DNA of 64,000 nt from DIGJ01 sp041739345. GTDB taxonomy: Bacteria; Bacillota; Clostridia; Lachnospirales; Lachnospiraceae. Position numbers and translations under genes: made by a program. The stretch covers positions 1 to 64,000 of the forward strand of contig JBGSNZ010000025.1 in assembly GCA_041739345.1 (NCBI GenBank), in the 5' to 3' direction. The notes below the pieces were generated by a model. That model saw only the letters and a list, made by a program, of their open reading frames with translations, had not been told where the DNA came from and made no database searches. Positions 17,051 to 26,469 of this stretch are shown piece by piece (the first letter of the stretch is position 1; each line of letters starts with the position of its first letter).

Positions 17051-19896
17051 TGTTTTTTAGTTTTGATTCTTTTGGAAAAGCAGAACGCCCTACTGCATAC
17101 ATTGCAAACCCAGATAAAACGATACTTGGTATATTAGAAACAAACGACTTTACTATAGATTCGTGTTTTTCTAATATATCAGAAGCTTCTTTCAAGATTT
17201 ATAAATATAAAAATAATAAGGAAGTAAAAAACTATTCCAATGTAGAGCAATTAAGGCTTATGCTGTTTCAAACGATCGGATGGTTTGTAATTGATAGTGT
17301 AGAAACTATTGGAGATGCAATTAATGAATACAAGGAAGTTAGTTGTAAATCATTAGAATATGAATTAACGACGAAAACACTCACTTCCTTTGGGTCACTT
17401 GGAACGGACAATGATGAGCAAGGAGGACTTGATCGATATGCTTTGTACGATTTAACGGATTCTACTCATAGTATTCTCCATGTTGTGATGAATAAAGCAC
17501 CAAACTGGACAGTAGGAACAATAGATCCTGCTATTTCTACAGGGAGAAGAAGTTTTAACAATGATTCTGTGGATGCATATTCTTTTTTAACAAATGATGT
17601 TGCCAATGAGTTTGAATGTGTATTCCAATTTAATACCTTTGATCGAACGATATCCGCTTACAAATTAGATAATGTAGGAAATGCGACAAGTATTTATCTC
17701 TCCTATGATAATTTAGTCAAAGAGGTTAAAATATCGTCAAATTCAAGTGATATTAAGACAGTGATGAGTGTTTCTGGTGGAGATGATAATGGAACTCCAT
17801 TACAAATTTCAGATATCAATCCAAGTGGCGGACCAGAAATTTGTGATTTCTCTTATTATAAGTCATGGATGAGTGAAGGTCTCAGAAACAAGCTCGAAGC
17901 ATATGAGACAGAATATAACAGTATACAATCTGAATATAATGCGGCTATCACCACTCTCAATACACTTTATACTCAATTATCTGACATAAAAAACAGATTA
18001 CCTGATACGGAACATTCTGAAAATTGGTCACTATATGGAGTAGACGCTCTTCAGGACGAATTTGATTATTACAATACCGCTTATGCTACTGCTATGAATA
18101 GCAATGACAAGGAAAACATGAGTATCTATTGGCAAAAACTCTATGGTCCTAACGGAGTAAATGAAGCACTTACTACTAGAAAAGCAGAGTATGATAAAAA
18201 GGAAGAAGAAATTCAAGCGCAAGAAGGTGTCATTTCTTCTTTTACTCTTAATTTAAAATCATTTCTTGGCTCAGATTTGTATAAAGAACTATGCAATTAC
18301 GAACATGACACTGATTTTGTTGACGATTCTTTTGTTGTATATGATACGATGACAAACGAAGAGATATTGCAGATGAAGCTAGATTTATTGGCACTTGCAA
18401 GAAGCGAATTAGCAAAGGTATGCAAACCATCGTATACCATGACTGTAAATGCCATAAATTTTGTGAATATTTCTGAATTTCGTAAGTTTGCCAATCAACT
18501 GGAGCTAGGCTGTATCATTACGGTTGTTTTCCATGATATTCCTGTTGAATCGAGATTATTAAAAATACACTATAATTGGGATAATGAATCTGATTTTGAA
18601 TTAACATTTAGCAGTAAAAGTAAGCTTGAAGAAGGAAAATATGCATTGGACGAACTTGGATATATTGCGCAGTCAGCAAGCACTTCTATGACCATAAATG
18701 GGACTGGATGGAATAATGCAAAATCTCAAACAAGTATTGTAAGCAGTTATTTGAAAAATGCGTTGGACGCTTCCAAGCAAAAACTTATAAACTCTTCAAA
18801 TGAAACTTTTATAGCCGATAATACGGGTACAAAATGGAGAAAGTGGGACAATGCGCTTGACAACTATTCTCCTAATCAAATGTGGGGAACCGGTAATGGT
18901 CTTTTTTTAACAAAAGATAATTGGCAGAATGTCATTACTGCTATTGGTGAAATACAGTTAGATGACAATACAACATTATACGGTATCGCTGCTGAGTTAT
19001 TGCTAGGTAAATTTATTATCGGGGAAAATTTGTATATGCAAAATTCAGGTAATACCATGACATTTAATGAAAATGGCTTATCTTTGACTAATGGTACTAA
19101 CACAATAGCAATGAATCCTAATGAAACTAACCTGTTTGTAATAAAAAAGGGTGATATACAACAAATGTATATTGATGCTGATGGGAATACTTGTTTTACA
19201 GGTAAAATTACCGGTGGCAGGATTGATATAGGTAAATCTTTTTCAGTTGATGAAAATGGCAATATGACAGCTACGAATGGAACATTTACTGGCTCATTAA
19301 CTGGTAATATTAATAACAAAGGTGGGACTATTGAAGGTGGATCTATTAAAGGATCTGTTATTCAATCTTTTGGTGATCTGGAAGGTGATTATACAACAAT
19401 AGACGGTGGAAATATTACAACTCATGGAACTGGTAATTATTTCACCAATGAAGGAACTATTAATGGTGCTAATATCGATGTAACAATAATGAACGGTACC
19501 ATTTTAATGAAAGGAACCAATGCCTATATAAGAGGTATGACCCCTGAAGGTGTCGGTTACTATAACATTGTTGGATTATCTAGTCTTGGAAATATAGTTC
19601 TAGGTCATAACCCTGACTCTCTAGGCTATTTTGGTTCAAAAGATATAAACAAAAGTGGAGTATTAACATCACCAGATGTAAATGTATATGGTAGTACCAT
19701 ACATTTGAGAGGCACCACGAAAATAACCGATAAGTATTCTTTAACTGTTGGAGGCACTTTAACCGTCGAAGGAACATTAAAAGTTGGTGATGTCTCTATT
19801 GTAGATAATATAAACGTGATGCAAAAGAATATAGATACGATGAAAACGGATATAAAATTATTAATGCAACAAATAAGTGCATTATCAAGTAAATAA
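17050..19896 (+). CDS. Tail tip hub / tail endopeptidase-like (Tal) protein
   Basis: A 948-residue protein. Residues 1 to about 380 resemble the gp18/Tal baseplate hub of siphophages (GILETNDFTIDSCFSNISEA, then the WFVIDSVET block). A coiled coil covers roughly 280-330 and 360-400. The C-terminal third is a Gly/Thr/Asn-rich repetitive beta structure (GTFTGSLTGNINNKGGTIEG), ending in a short coiled coil. The family closes the tail channel and may carry wall-degrading activity; I see no clear catalytic triad. It is translationally coupled to Dit. Confidence 0.75.
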   Translation: MFFSFDSFGKAERPTAYIANPDKTILGILETNDFTIDSCFSNISEASFKIYKYKNNKEVKNYSNVEQLRLMLFQTIGWFVIDSVETIGDAINEYKEVSCKSLEYELTTKTLTSFGSLGTDNDEQGGLDRYALYDLTDSTHSILHVVMNKAPNWTVGTIDPAISTGRRSFNNDSVDAYSFLTNDVANEFECVFQFNTFDRTISAYKLDNVGNATSIYLSYDNLVKEVKISSNSSDIKTVMSVSGGDDNGTPLQISDINPSGGPEICDFSYYKSWMSEGLRNKLEAYETEYNSIQSEYNAAITTLNTLYTQLSDIKNRLPDTEHSENWSLYGVDALQDEFDYYNTAYATAMNSNDKENMSIYWQKLYGPNGVNEALTTRKAEYDKKEEEIQAQEGVISSFTLNLKSFLGSDLYKELCNYEHDTDFVDDSFVVYDTMTNEEILQMKLDLLALARSELAKVCKPSYTMTVNAINFVNISEFRKFANQLELGCIITVVFHDIPVESRLLKIHYNWDNESDFELTFSSKSKLEEGKYALDELGYIAQSASTSMTINGTGWNNAKSQTSIVSSYLKNALDASKQKLINSSNETFIADNTGTKWRKWDNALDNYSPNQMWGTGNGLFLTKDNWQNVITAIGEIQLDDNTTLYGIAAELLLGKFIIGENLYMQNSGNTMTFNENGLSLTNGTNTIAMNPNETNLFVIKKGDIQQMYIDADGNTCFTGKITGGRIDIGKSFSVDENGNMTATNGTFTGSLTGNINNKGGTIEGGSIKGSVIQSFGDLEGDYTTIDGGNITTHGTGNYFTNEGTINGANIDVTIMNGTILMKGTNAYIRGMTPEGVGYYNIVGLSSLGNIVLGHNPDSLGYFGSKDINKSGVLTSPDVNVYGSTIHLRGTTKITDKYSLTVGGTLTVEGTLKVGDVSIVDNINVMQKNIDTMKTDIKLLMQQISALSSK

Positions 19897-19957
19897 CTTT
19901 TATCTAATTTATAATGATATGTATTTTTGACACATGAATTAAAATTATCTATTAAAA

Positions 19958-19985
19958 GAGACTGCAAACCTGGAGTCTCCTTTTT
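19958..19985 (+). terminator. Intrinsic terminator
   Basis: GAGACT (19958-19963) pairs with AGTCTC (19974-19979), followed by CTTTTT. It sits just before the ribosome site of the 58-residue gene. Confidence 0.7.
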
Positions 19986-20004
19986 GATTTAGAAAGGGAA
20001 AAAT

Positions 20005-20181
20005 ATGAAGGAAAATGAAGTTACTATTTTGAATTATAGTGAACAAAATATTCAATTAATTATTGGGATGCTAAATACATTAATGATTCAAGGAAGTCAG
20101 GCAGAACTCCTGGCTAATATTAAAAATTGCTTACAGAATCCTATTTTACAAGATAAGAATATGGCAACAAAAGCCAAATAA
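20005..20181 (+). CDS. Small 58-residue tail-operon protein
   Basis: A short frame: ATG after AGAAAGGG, peptide starting MKENEVTILNYSEQNIQLII and ending NMATKAK. The central part is an amphipathic helix. It lies between the hub and the BppU-like gene. Good ribosome site and tight spacing argue that it is real. Function unknown. Confidence 0.5.
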   Translation: MKENEVTILNYSEQNIQLIIGMLNTLMIQGSQAELLANIKNCLQNPILQDKNMATKAK

Positions 20182-20224
20182 GTTCTTATAAACAAAATCA
20201 TTACAAGAAAAGGAGGATACCAGC

Positions 20225-21391
20225 TTGGCTATAGATTATGAAAAAGACATTATTATGAATATCGATGTTGATTTTTACGAAAAAAAATCTTTAGAAACTA
20301 TATATACCAAACAATATGATGACAGATCAAGATGGATTGTAGCCACCATCTGGAAAGATGGTGAAGTTTATACCATTCCAGAAAATACTTCCGCATATTT
20401 TGCATGTGAAAAGCCACAATCCGGGTATGGAATATTCAACCCTTGCGAAATTGTGAATAATCAAATTCTGTATGAAATTACTACACAAACTACTTCCGAA
20501 TTTGGTAATTTCAATGCTGAGTTTCGGTTATACAGCAAAGAAACTGTTGACGGAGTTGATATTACCAAAAGGTTATCTTCACCAAATTTTAAAATGCATG
20601 TTGAAAAAGCAGCACTTAATGAAAATTCAGTCATCAGTACACCAGAATTCAATGTTTTGACAGAAGCCCTTATTACTCTAGGTGAATTAACAGATGAAGT
20701 TAATGAAGCAATTGCAAAAGTAGATCCTGCTTTGGAAAAAGCAGAATTAGCGGTTGAAGATTCCTTGATTGCGCTTAATAATGCAAATACTGCCACTGCA
20801 AAGGCCAATATAATATTATCAGAAGCTGCTACTGCTACTATGAAATCAAATGACGCTACTGCTAATTGTAATGCTGCTACAGCAAATACAATAGAAGCTA
20901 CTGAAAATTCGGTTGCTGCTACTACTGCATGCATTACTGAAACCGAAAAAGCAAAAAACGCTGCTACATTAGCAAATCAAAAGGCTGATTTAGCCAATGA
21001 AAAAGCCCTACTTGCAGACCAAAAAGCTACTTTAGCTAATAAATCTGCAGATAATGCAAATATCGCTACTGCTGCATGTGTTACCGCTACTGCCAATGCG
21101 AATACGGCTACCAGTGAATGTAATGTGGCGACAACAAATGCAAAAACTGCCACCGCTGAGGCGGATATTGCGGCCACTCGAGCGAATACATATGCAAATG
21201 AATTTGAACAAATATTAGATCAAAATTTTGGAATTAATGATTCTGTTATATCCCTTTTATCATCATGGTCTAGTAATAAAATTAATAACATATATGGGCA
21301 ACTTTACGACAGAATGGGTTTAATGCCGGTTGACGGTGGCACATTTTTTGAGAGTAACGATGATTGGGTTGCCGATGCAGGGACTTTTTAA
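20225..21391 (+). CDS. BppU-like baseplate protein with coiled-coil stalk
   Basis: A 388-residue protein starting with TTG after AAGGAGG. The N-terminal 130 residues (DGEVYTIPENTSAYFACEKP) match the BppU N-terminal domain that attaches baseplate or fibre proteins. Residues about 150-315 are a regular Ala/Asn/Thr coiled coil with repeating ANTATA and ADLANEKA units, a trimeric stalk. The C-terminus ends ADAGTF, close to the GGTF ending of the next protein. It links the tail tip to receptor-binding fibres. Confidence 0.75.
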   Translation: MAIDYEKDIIMNIDVDFYEKKSLETIYTKQYDDRSRWIVATIWKDGEVYTIPENTSAYFACEKPQSGYGIFNPCEIVNNQILYEITTQTTSEFGNFNAEFRLYSKETVDGVDITKRLSSPNFKMHVEKAALNENSVISTPEFNVLTEALITLGELTDEVNEAIAKVDPALEKAELAVEDSLIALNNANTATAKANIILSEAATATMKSNDATANCNAATANTIEATENSVAATTACITETEKAKNAATLANQKADLANEKALLADQKATLANKSADNANIATAACVTATANANTATSECNVATTNAKTATAEADIAATRANTYANEFEQILDQNFGINDSVISLLSSWSSNKINNIYGQLYDRMGLMPVDGGTFFESNDDWVADAGTF

Positions 21392-21418
21392 TAATTGATT
21401 ATAAAGGAGGGTAAAAAT

Positions 21419-22438
21419 ATGGCACAAACATTAAAGCTTAAAAGGGGTAATTCCACTAACTTAGAAAGTCTTACTTTATCACAAGGAGAACCAGCATTTG
21501 TTCTGGATACCGGAAAACTATATATTGGAGATGGCACTAACAAAATTCTGGTTAATCCTGATTGGTCGAATGTCGACACGGCAATGAAATTGCAAAATGC
21601 AAGAGTTATTTCCATTTCGGGAGATGGTACTGGTTCCGCCAATTTTGATGGTTCTGCAAATGCTTCCATAACATTAGTATTAGCAAATACTGGAGTGGGC
21701 GCCGGTACATACACAAAAGTTACCGTTGATGCAAAGGGTAGAATCACATCCGCCACAAATTTGACCGCTAATGATATACCTACATTAGCGTTGTCAAAGA
21801 TTTCAGATGCCGGTACTGCTGCTTCAAAAAATACCGGTACTGCTTCCGGCAATGTACCAATATTGGATGCAAATGGAAAACTTGATTCATCCATTTTACC
21901 AGCGATTGCAATTTCAGATACATTTGTTGTAGCTAATCAAACAGCAATGCTGGCACTTACTGCACAAGTTGGTGATATTGCTGTTCGAACAGACTTAAGC
22001 AAATGTTACATACTAAAAACAGCTGGTGCAAGTACCCTGGCAAATTGGCAGGAGTTATTAACACCTGCAGACAAAGTATCTTCCGTTGCCGGTAAAACTG
22101 GAGTTGTTACATTAACTTCGACTGATGTTGGCCTAGCTAATGTAACAAATGAAAGTAAAGCAACTATGTTCACATCTCCTGCTTTTACAGGAGTGCCAAC
22201 TTCACCAACTGCTACCGCCGGCACAAATACAACACAGGTTGCAACTACCGCTTTTGTCACAACAGCCATTGCAAATAAAACTACCATTTCTGGTAATGCT
22301 GGAACCGCTACAAAGCTACAAACTGCAAGAACCATTGCCTTGTCAGGTGATGTAGTTGGAACAGCTACAAGCTTTGATGGTTCTGCAAATATTTCTTTAA
22401 AAACAACGATAACTGCAATAGATGGCGGAACATTCTAG
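21419..22438 (+). CDS. Tail fibre protein, Hylp-type N-terminus
   Basis: A 339-residue protein with ATG after AAAGGAGGG. The start, LKLKRGNSTNLESLTLSQGE followed by PAF...LYIGDGTNK, is the phage hyaluronate-lyase-like fibre adapter. The rest is repetitive Thr/Ala/Asn beta structure with three ARxISxSGDGTG-like units, ending AIDGGTF. A deleted copy of this gene lies at 26,287-26,459. Confidence 0.75.
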   Translation: MAQTLKLKRGNSTNLESLTLSQGEPAFVLDTGKLYIGDGTNKILVNPDWSNVDTAMKLQNARVISISGDGTGSANFDGSANASITLVLANTGVGAGTYTKVTVDAKGRITSATNLTANDIPTLALSKISDAGTAASKNTGTASGNVPILDANGKLDSSILPAIAISDTFVVANQTAMLALTAQVGDIAVRTDLSKCYILKTAGASTLANWQELLTPADKVSSVAGKTGVVTLTSTDVGLANVTNESKATMFTSPAFTGVPTSPTATAGTNTTQVATTAFVTTAIANKTTISGNAGTATKLQTARTIALSGDVVGTATSFDGSANISLKTTITAIDGGTF

Positions 22439-22449
22439 GGAGGGAGAAT

Positions 22450-22965
22450 ATGGCAAATAAAATACAATTTAAACGAGGAGTGAAAGCAAATTTGCCTACA
22501 CTTAGTGTCGGTGAACCTGCTTTTACAACTGATACAAAAGAATTTTTTATTGGGGACGGCACTACAAATATCAGGATTAAAGGGGCACAAGATATTAACG
22601 GTGATATGAAAACAAGTGTCTATGATACCACTATGAAACAAACTGATGTGTATGCTTATGCAGATTCTAAAGTTGGTGATTTAACTACTCTTACTACTGG
22701 TAACAAGACTGATGCGGTAAGTGCTATTAAAGAATTAAATAGCGATTTACAGAACCAGAAGTTGTTGATTAATGGTTTTGTAGCAAGTGCAACTGTTTTT
22801 AATAAAGATGGTAGCATACTAGAAACGAATGACCTTGGTACAATAGTAACAATATTTAATACAAACGGAAGCATAACAAAAGTGCTTTCTAAAGCTGACA
22901 GTAGTAAAATAACACTTACAACAATATTTAATCAAGATGGTAGTATAACGGAGGTGATTAGTTAA
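22450..22965 (+). CDS. Fibre protein, adapter version A
   Basis: A 171-residue protein with the adapter FKRGVKANLPTLSVGEPAFT, nearly identical to the start of the protein at 26,470. Residues about 105-170 carry a three-fold repeat of the type TVFNKDGSILE / TIFNTNGSITK / TIFNQDGSITE. Its stop overlaps the next ATG, so it is made with the 278-residue fibre tip. Likely a short adapter between baseplate and tip. Confidence 0.65.
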   Translation: MANKIQFKRGVKANLPTLSVGEPAFTTDTKEFFIGDGTTNIRIKGAQDINGDMKTSVYDTTMKQTDVYAYADSKVGDLTTLTTGNKTDAVSAIKELNSDLQNQKLLINGFVASATVFNKDGSILETNDLGTIVTIFNTNGSITKVLSKADSSKITLTTIFNQDGSITEVIS

Positions 22966-23801
22966 TGAGTTGGGCAGAAATAAAGAAAACAATTAATAGT
23001 AACTTAGGAAAACCTTTAGACACTCTTATGCAGGAGTTAAATTTAAAGATTAATAGTAATATAAGTAAGCCACTAGATACGCTTATGCAAGAGCTTAATC
23101 TAAAAGTTAATAGTAATACTACCAAATCATTAAATACACAGTTAGATGAAAAGACTCTTGATATTAATGGCAGAATCGGTAACACTACTGACGGTGGAGG
23201 TGGAGTGAATACTGGAACTGTCATGGCAAAACTAAATGCGCTTCAAAATAGCGTAGCAGGTGTAAATGGTAGTGTAAGTAATGTAGCTTCACCGTATGGA
23301 CGAGATGTTACATACTACAACAGCGAGATTAATAATATCACCGTATTGACTCCACTAGTTAATGTAATAGGAAATGGTTGTTTAAATGAAGTAATAATTG
23401 CTAGCACAGGAAATGAATACGTACCAAATGAACGTTTGCGCGTTATAATTGATGGAGTAGTTGTATATGATTGCTTATCACAGTACTATGGTTTTTATAG
23501 TCCCTACGGACAAATGCATTCTGGATTATTTCAAATTGATCGTCTCTATTCAGAGCCATATAAGTATAAGTCATCAAGAGGCGCTAAATATCCCTTGGAA
23601 TATAATCAAGAAACAGATAGTATCTTACCTAGCAGAGTTGGACCATTATCAAGCAATCTTGTCACAGACAGGGCTTTAGTAATATTGCTATCCACTCCAT
23701 TAAGATTTAAGAATTCTCTAGTAATTGAAGCTCAGTCAGGGAGTGGACATGGAAGCGGAACTGCTCATACATTTTTACACGTTAATTATATGCTACTATA
23801 A
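22965..23801 (+). CDS. Putative receptor-binding tip, version A
   Basis: A 278-residue protein. Its N-terminus has three tandem 19-residue units of the form INSNLGKPLDTLMQELNLK. A glycine-rich hinge (TDGGGGVNTG) follows, then a unique domain of about 180 residues with no recognised family. This arrangement, a repeat stalk plus a unique C-terminal domain after the fibre genes, fits a receptor-binding protein. It has no counterpart in the second module, where a different protein takes its place. Confidence 0.55.
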   Translation: MSWAEIKKTINSNLGKPLDTLMQELNLKINSNISKPLDTLMQELNLKVNSNTTKSLNTQLDEKTLDINGRIGNTTDGGGGVNTGTVMAKLNALQNSVAGVNGSVSNVASPYGRDVTYYNSEINNITVLTPLVNVIGNGCLNEVIIASTGNEYVPNERLRVIIDGVVVYDCLSQYYGFYSPYGQMHSGLFQIDRLYSEPYKYKSSRGAKYPLEYNQETDSILPSRVGPLSSNLVTDRALVILLSTPLRFKNSLVIEAQSGSGHGSGTAHTFLHVNYMLL

Positions 23802-23815
23802 AGGAGGATTTAAAA

Positions 23816-24031
23816 ATGCCAACCATCGTAGAACAGTACACAGAAATAATTGATGGCGTGGAATACACAGTTGCGACATACTCTAATGACACTATTGTTA
23901 GAGAAGTAACACCCACAAAAACGTCAGAACCTATTGTAGAAGCTGTATTAACAAAGGAACAAGCAGCAATCTATAAAACAGAAGCAGATGTCGAATATCT
24001 AATATGTTTACAAGAAACAGGAGGAAAGTAA
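23816..24031 (+). CDS. Small tail-end protein
   Basis: A 71-residue acidic protein with ATG after AAAGGAGG, starting MPTIVEQYTEIIDGVEYTVA. Small proteins of this type follow fibre genes in Firmicutes prophages and may bind fibres or chaperone them. Function not established. Confidence 0.55.
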   Translation: MPTIVEQYTEIIDGVEYTVATYSNDTIVREVTPTKTSEPIVEAVLTKEQAAIYKTEADVEYLICLQETGGK

Positions 24032-24033
24032 AA

Positions 24034-24216
24034 ATGGCTTATACATGTATGAAAAAATTAATTACCATCAGTAATATTCAATTGGATAATGGATCCATTA
24101 CGCAAGAGGAGTATGACTTAGAGAAGAAACAGTATTATAAGAAATTAGATGTATTCTTAGCTTGTAATAGACTGACTGCCACGCAGTATGAAGAGCTAAT
24201 CGGTATGATAAGTTAA
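24034..24216 (+). CDS. XkdX-like small protein
   Basis: A 60-residue protein starting two bases after the preceding stop, with ATG after ACAGGAGG. The IQLDNGSITQEEYDLEKKQ stretch resembles the XkdX-type small proteins found between fibre and holin genes. Function unknown; the family link is by look and position. Confidence 0.5.
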   Translation: MAYTCMKKLITISNIQLDNGSITQEEYDLEKKQYYKKLDVFLACNRLTATQYEELIGMIS

Positions 24217-24524
24217 TTAAATCCGAGGTAAGTAGTTAATTAAATGATTGTTTATTGAGTTGATTACAGACAATCTGATCAAATTATTGGATTGTAGGAA
24301 GAATGTATATGACTATTACATAAAGTAACAAAACAATGAACTACAATCAGGCAACAACTAAATAGTAATTAAAAGAGCTTAGGATTACGTGTCCTAAGCT
24401 TTTTTTGAAAAAATAGAGGCAAGTAACACTCGCACATAAGTAGCTTGCCTCACCAAATTAATGGATGAGAATATTATGTCATACTCTCCTACCATTTGCA
24501 ATATTTGGAAGGAATGATGTAAAT
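24217..24524 (+). other. Non-coding gap with terminator between fibre and lysis genes
   Basis: This 308-bp stretch holds GATTGTAG/CTACAATC (about 24,291 and 24,341), an intrinsic terminator (AGCTTAGGA 24,376-24,384 with TCCTAAGCT 24,392-24,400 and seven T), and a further hairpin GAGGCAAG/CTTGCCTC (24,416-24,451). I see no open frame with a ribosome site. Confidence 0.6.
24376..24406 (+). terminator. Intrinsic terminator ahead of lysis genes
   Basis: A perfect 9-bp stem with 7-nt loop and a run of seven T; one of the best terminators in the operon. Confidence 0.85.
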
Positions 24525-24959
24525 ATGAAAGAGTTTTTACTTGAAAATTGGAGACATATTTTATGGTTGATTTTTTGCAGTGGACTTGTTATTGAAATAA
24601 CACCACTAAAAGTAAACCCTATTACCTCAATTTTAAGATGGATTGGGAAAAGATTAAATAAAGACATGGATGATAAAATATCTAAAATTGAAACAAAGGT
24701 AGATATGGTACAGTTGGATTTACACAATCACAAAGTTGAAAGTTGGCGCCGAGATATATTAAATTTTGCTGATTCCTTATCATTGGGGAAATGCAAAAGC
24801 AAGGAACAATATTTATACATAATTTCACTCCATGATAGTTATGAAAAATATATAGAAGAACGTGGCCTTATTAATGGACAAATTAATTCAGCTTATGAAT
24901 ATATACAAAAGAAATTTAATGAATGTATGGAAAATAATAGTTTCTATACTGGAAAGTAG
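24525..24959 (+). CDS. Single-span membrane protein, holin-like accessory
   Basis: A 144-residue protein with one membrane segment (about residues 8-28, WRHILWLIFCSGLVIEITPL), then a charged coiled-coil cytoplasmic part. ATG 24525 follows GGAAGGAATG. Position before the holin and amidase suggests a lysis accessory (BhlA- or DUF-type holin-like). The second module has a functionally similar but frameshifted gene at 27,932. Confidence 0.55.
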   Translation: MKEFLLENWRHILWLIFCSGLVIEITPLKVNPITSILRWIGKRLNKDMDDKISKIETKVDMVQLDLHNHKVESWRRDILNFADSLSLGKCKSKEQYLYIISLHDSYEKYIEERGLINGQINSAYEYIQKKFNECMENNSFYTGK

Positions 24960-25044
24960 GTTTCATGTCAACTGCGTAAACCAGAGATTGTAGCGGTACA
25001 ACAATTTTTCATTACTTGTTTGTGCCTTGAACGAAGCGAAAGGA

Positions 25045-25368
25045 ATGAGGAAACTTATGAATTGGTCACAAATTATATTAACAGCCTTAGTATTCGTGTT
25101 TGGTTTTTTGGCTACTTATTTTAAAGCAGAAGGAAGCATTTTAACTAAGGTTTCCGAATTTATTGCAGAAGCGGAAGAAGAATACGCAAATACAGAAAAA
25201 GCTGGTAATTTCAAAAAACAATGGGTAGTTAATGAACTCTCTAAAAATATTCCTCTGTTTTTAAGAGGGATATTCACAGATGAAGTTCTTGATATTTTAG
25301 TCGAAAATGTATTTCACAGTATTCAAACCTATGCAAAATTACAATTATCAAAACATTTAAATATCTAA
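25045..25368 (+). CDS. Phage holin, LL-H type
   Basis: A 107-residue protein beginning MRKLMNWSQIILTALVFVFG: one N-terminal membrane span followed by an amphipathic helix (SKVSEF..AEEEYANTEKAG region), the layout of LL-H family holins. ATG 25045 follows GAAAGG. It lies directly upstream of the amidase, separated by a terminator. A truncated copy is at 28,517. Confidence 0.75.
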   Translation: MRKLMNWSQIILTALVFVFGFLATYFKAEGSILTKVSEFIAEAEEEYANTEKAGNFKKQWVVNELSKNIPLFLRGIFTDEVLDILVENVFHSIQTYAKLQLSKHLNI

Positions 25369-25375
25369 TCAATTT

Positions 25376-25406
25376 GAGGGTGTTTCTATATGAACACCCT
25401 CTTTTT
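25376..25406 (+). terminator. Intrinsic terminator between holin and amidase
   Basis: GAGGGTGTT (25376-25384) pairs with AACACCCTC (25393-25401), then TTTTT. The same hairpin recurs at 28,730 in the second module. Confidence 0.8.
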
Positions 25407-25427
25407 CATTAAAAGGGAGATGATAGA

Positions 25428-26186
25428 TTGGCATATACGCTTTATACAGAATTAGCACATGCTTTGAACCATGGTGCTGCGAGAAATACATCTGCCATTT
25501 TGTATATCGTAATACATTATACTGCAAACAAAAATGATACGGCAAAAGCAAATGCAAATTATTTCAAGACCGCTAACAGGAGAGCTTCCGCACATTATTT
25601 TGTCGATTCTACTTCCATATATCAAAGTGTAAATGACAATGTCATCGCATGGGCAGTCGGTGTTTCCAGATATTCTGATTGTGCGAAAACAGGCGGGGGA
25701 TCTGTATATGGTAAAGTAACAAATTCAAATAGTATCTCAATAGAGATATGTTCCTCAAATGGAGCATTTGCACATGATACTCTTACAAATGCCGTATTAT
25801 TAGTTCGAAAACTGATGAAGAAATACAATATTCAAATTACCAATGTGGTAAGACACTTTGATTGTACAGGAAAGTATTGTCCAGCCTACTGGATGGGGTC
25901 TGTGGAAAATGAAGCTAAGTTTATTGCATTTAAAAACAGAGTTATAAAAGACACTTTTCCTAATATCTCCTCAACAACGATTCCGAGAATGAAGGTAAAT
26001 ACGTCTGGTGATACTCTTAATTGTCATAAAACAAAGGATTTGGATTCTCAAGTAATCGGTATGTTTAGAGATGGTAAGACCGTAAAAGTAATGGATAAAA
26101 TCTCTTCTTCTATATTCAAAGTAAAAGCAACGGATACGGAAGGAAAAGAGATCACCGGTTATGTTGCTTCTAAATATCTGATGTAA
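25428..26186 (+). CDS. N-acetylmuramoyl-L-alanine amidase, copy 1
   Basis: A 252-residue endolysin. Residues 1 to about 170 form an Amidase_2 (PGRP-like) domain: IVIHYTANKNDT with the first zinc histidine, SAHYFVD, then VVRHFDCTGKYCPAYW with the second histidine and the conserved lysine. The last 70 residues are a bacterial SH3 domain (LNCHKTKDLDSQVIG...KVMDKISSSIFKV). It has no signal peptide and so needs the holin. It starts with TTG where copy 2 has ATG. The two copies are very similar throughout. Confidence 0.9.
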   Translation: MAYTLYTELAHALNHGAARNTSAILYIVIHYTANKNDTAKANANYFKTANRRASAHYFVDSTSIYQSVNDNVIAWAVGVSRYSDCAKTGGGSVYGKVTNSNSISIEICSSNGAFAHDTLTNAVLLVRKLMKKYNIQITNVVRHFDCTGKYCPAYWMGSVENEAKFIAFKNRVIKDTFPNISSTTIPRMKVNTSGDTLNCHKTKDLDSQVIGMFRDGKTVKVMDKISSSIFKVKATDTEGKEITGYVASKYLM

Positions 26187-26198
26187 TCACAATAATTA

Positions 26199-26236
26199 AG
26201 GGATAGTTGAGTGAACTCTTCTATCCCTGTTTTTTT
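26199..26236 (+). terminator. Intrinsic terminator after amidase 1
   Basis: AGGGATAG (26199-26206) pairs with CTATCCCT (26221-26228), followed by G and seven T. Confidence 0.85.
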
Positions 26237-26286
26237 GTTCTTATTTCCACTCTATTGTTTCTGTTATCAGAAATCTTTTTCAAAAA

Positions 26287-26459
26287 TTTCAGATGCCCCT
26301 GGCCGCTTCAAAGAATACCTGTTCTGCTTCCGGTAATGTACCAATTAGATGCAAATGGAAAACTGACGATGTAACTGGAGAATCAACAATCTTTGATGGT
26401 TCTGCAAATATATTTCTTTAAATACAACAATAACCGCAATAGATAGTGGTACTTTCTAG
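26287..26459 (+). pseudogene. Deleted copy of the 339-residue fibre gene
   Basis: The DNA matches two separated parts of the fibre gene: its 21,803-21,880 segment (TCAGATGCC...GCTTCCGGNAATGTACC) is joined to its 22,346-22,438 end (TTTGATGGTTCTGCAAATAT...GATAGTGGTACTTTCTAG). About 465 bp are missing and the frame is broken. The stop and the following AGGAGGG ribosome site are kept, so it marks the left end of a duplicated fibre-lysis module. Confidence 0.8.
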
Positions 26460-26469
26460 GAGGGAAAAT

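Noticed and set aside
20461..21177. Ala/Val-rich minus-strand frames
   Set aside because: Reverse readings of the Ala/Thr/Asn repeats of the BppU-like stalk.
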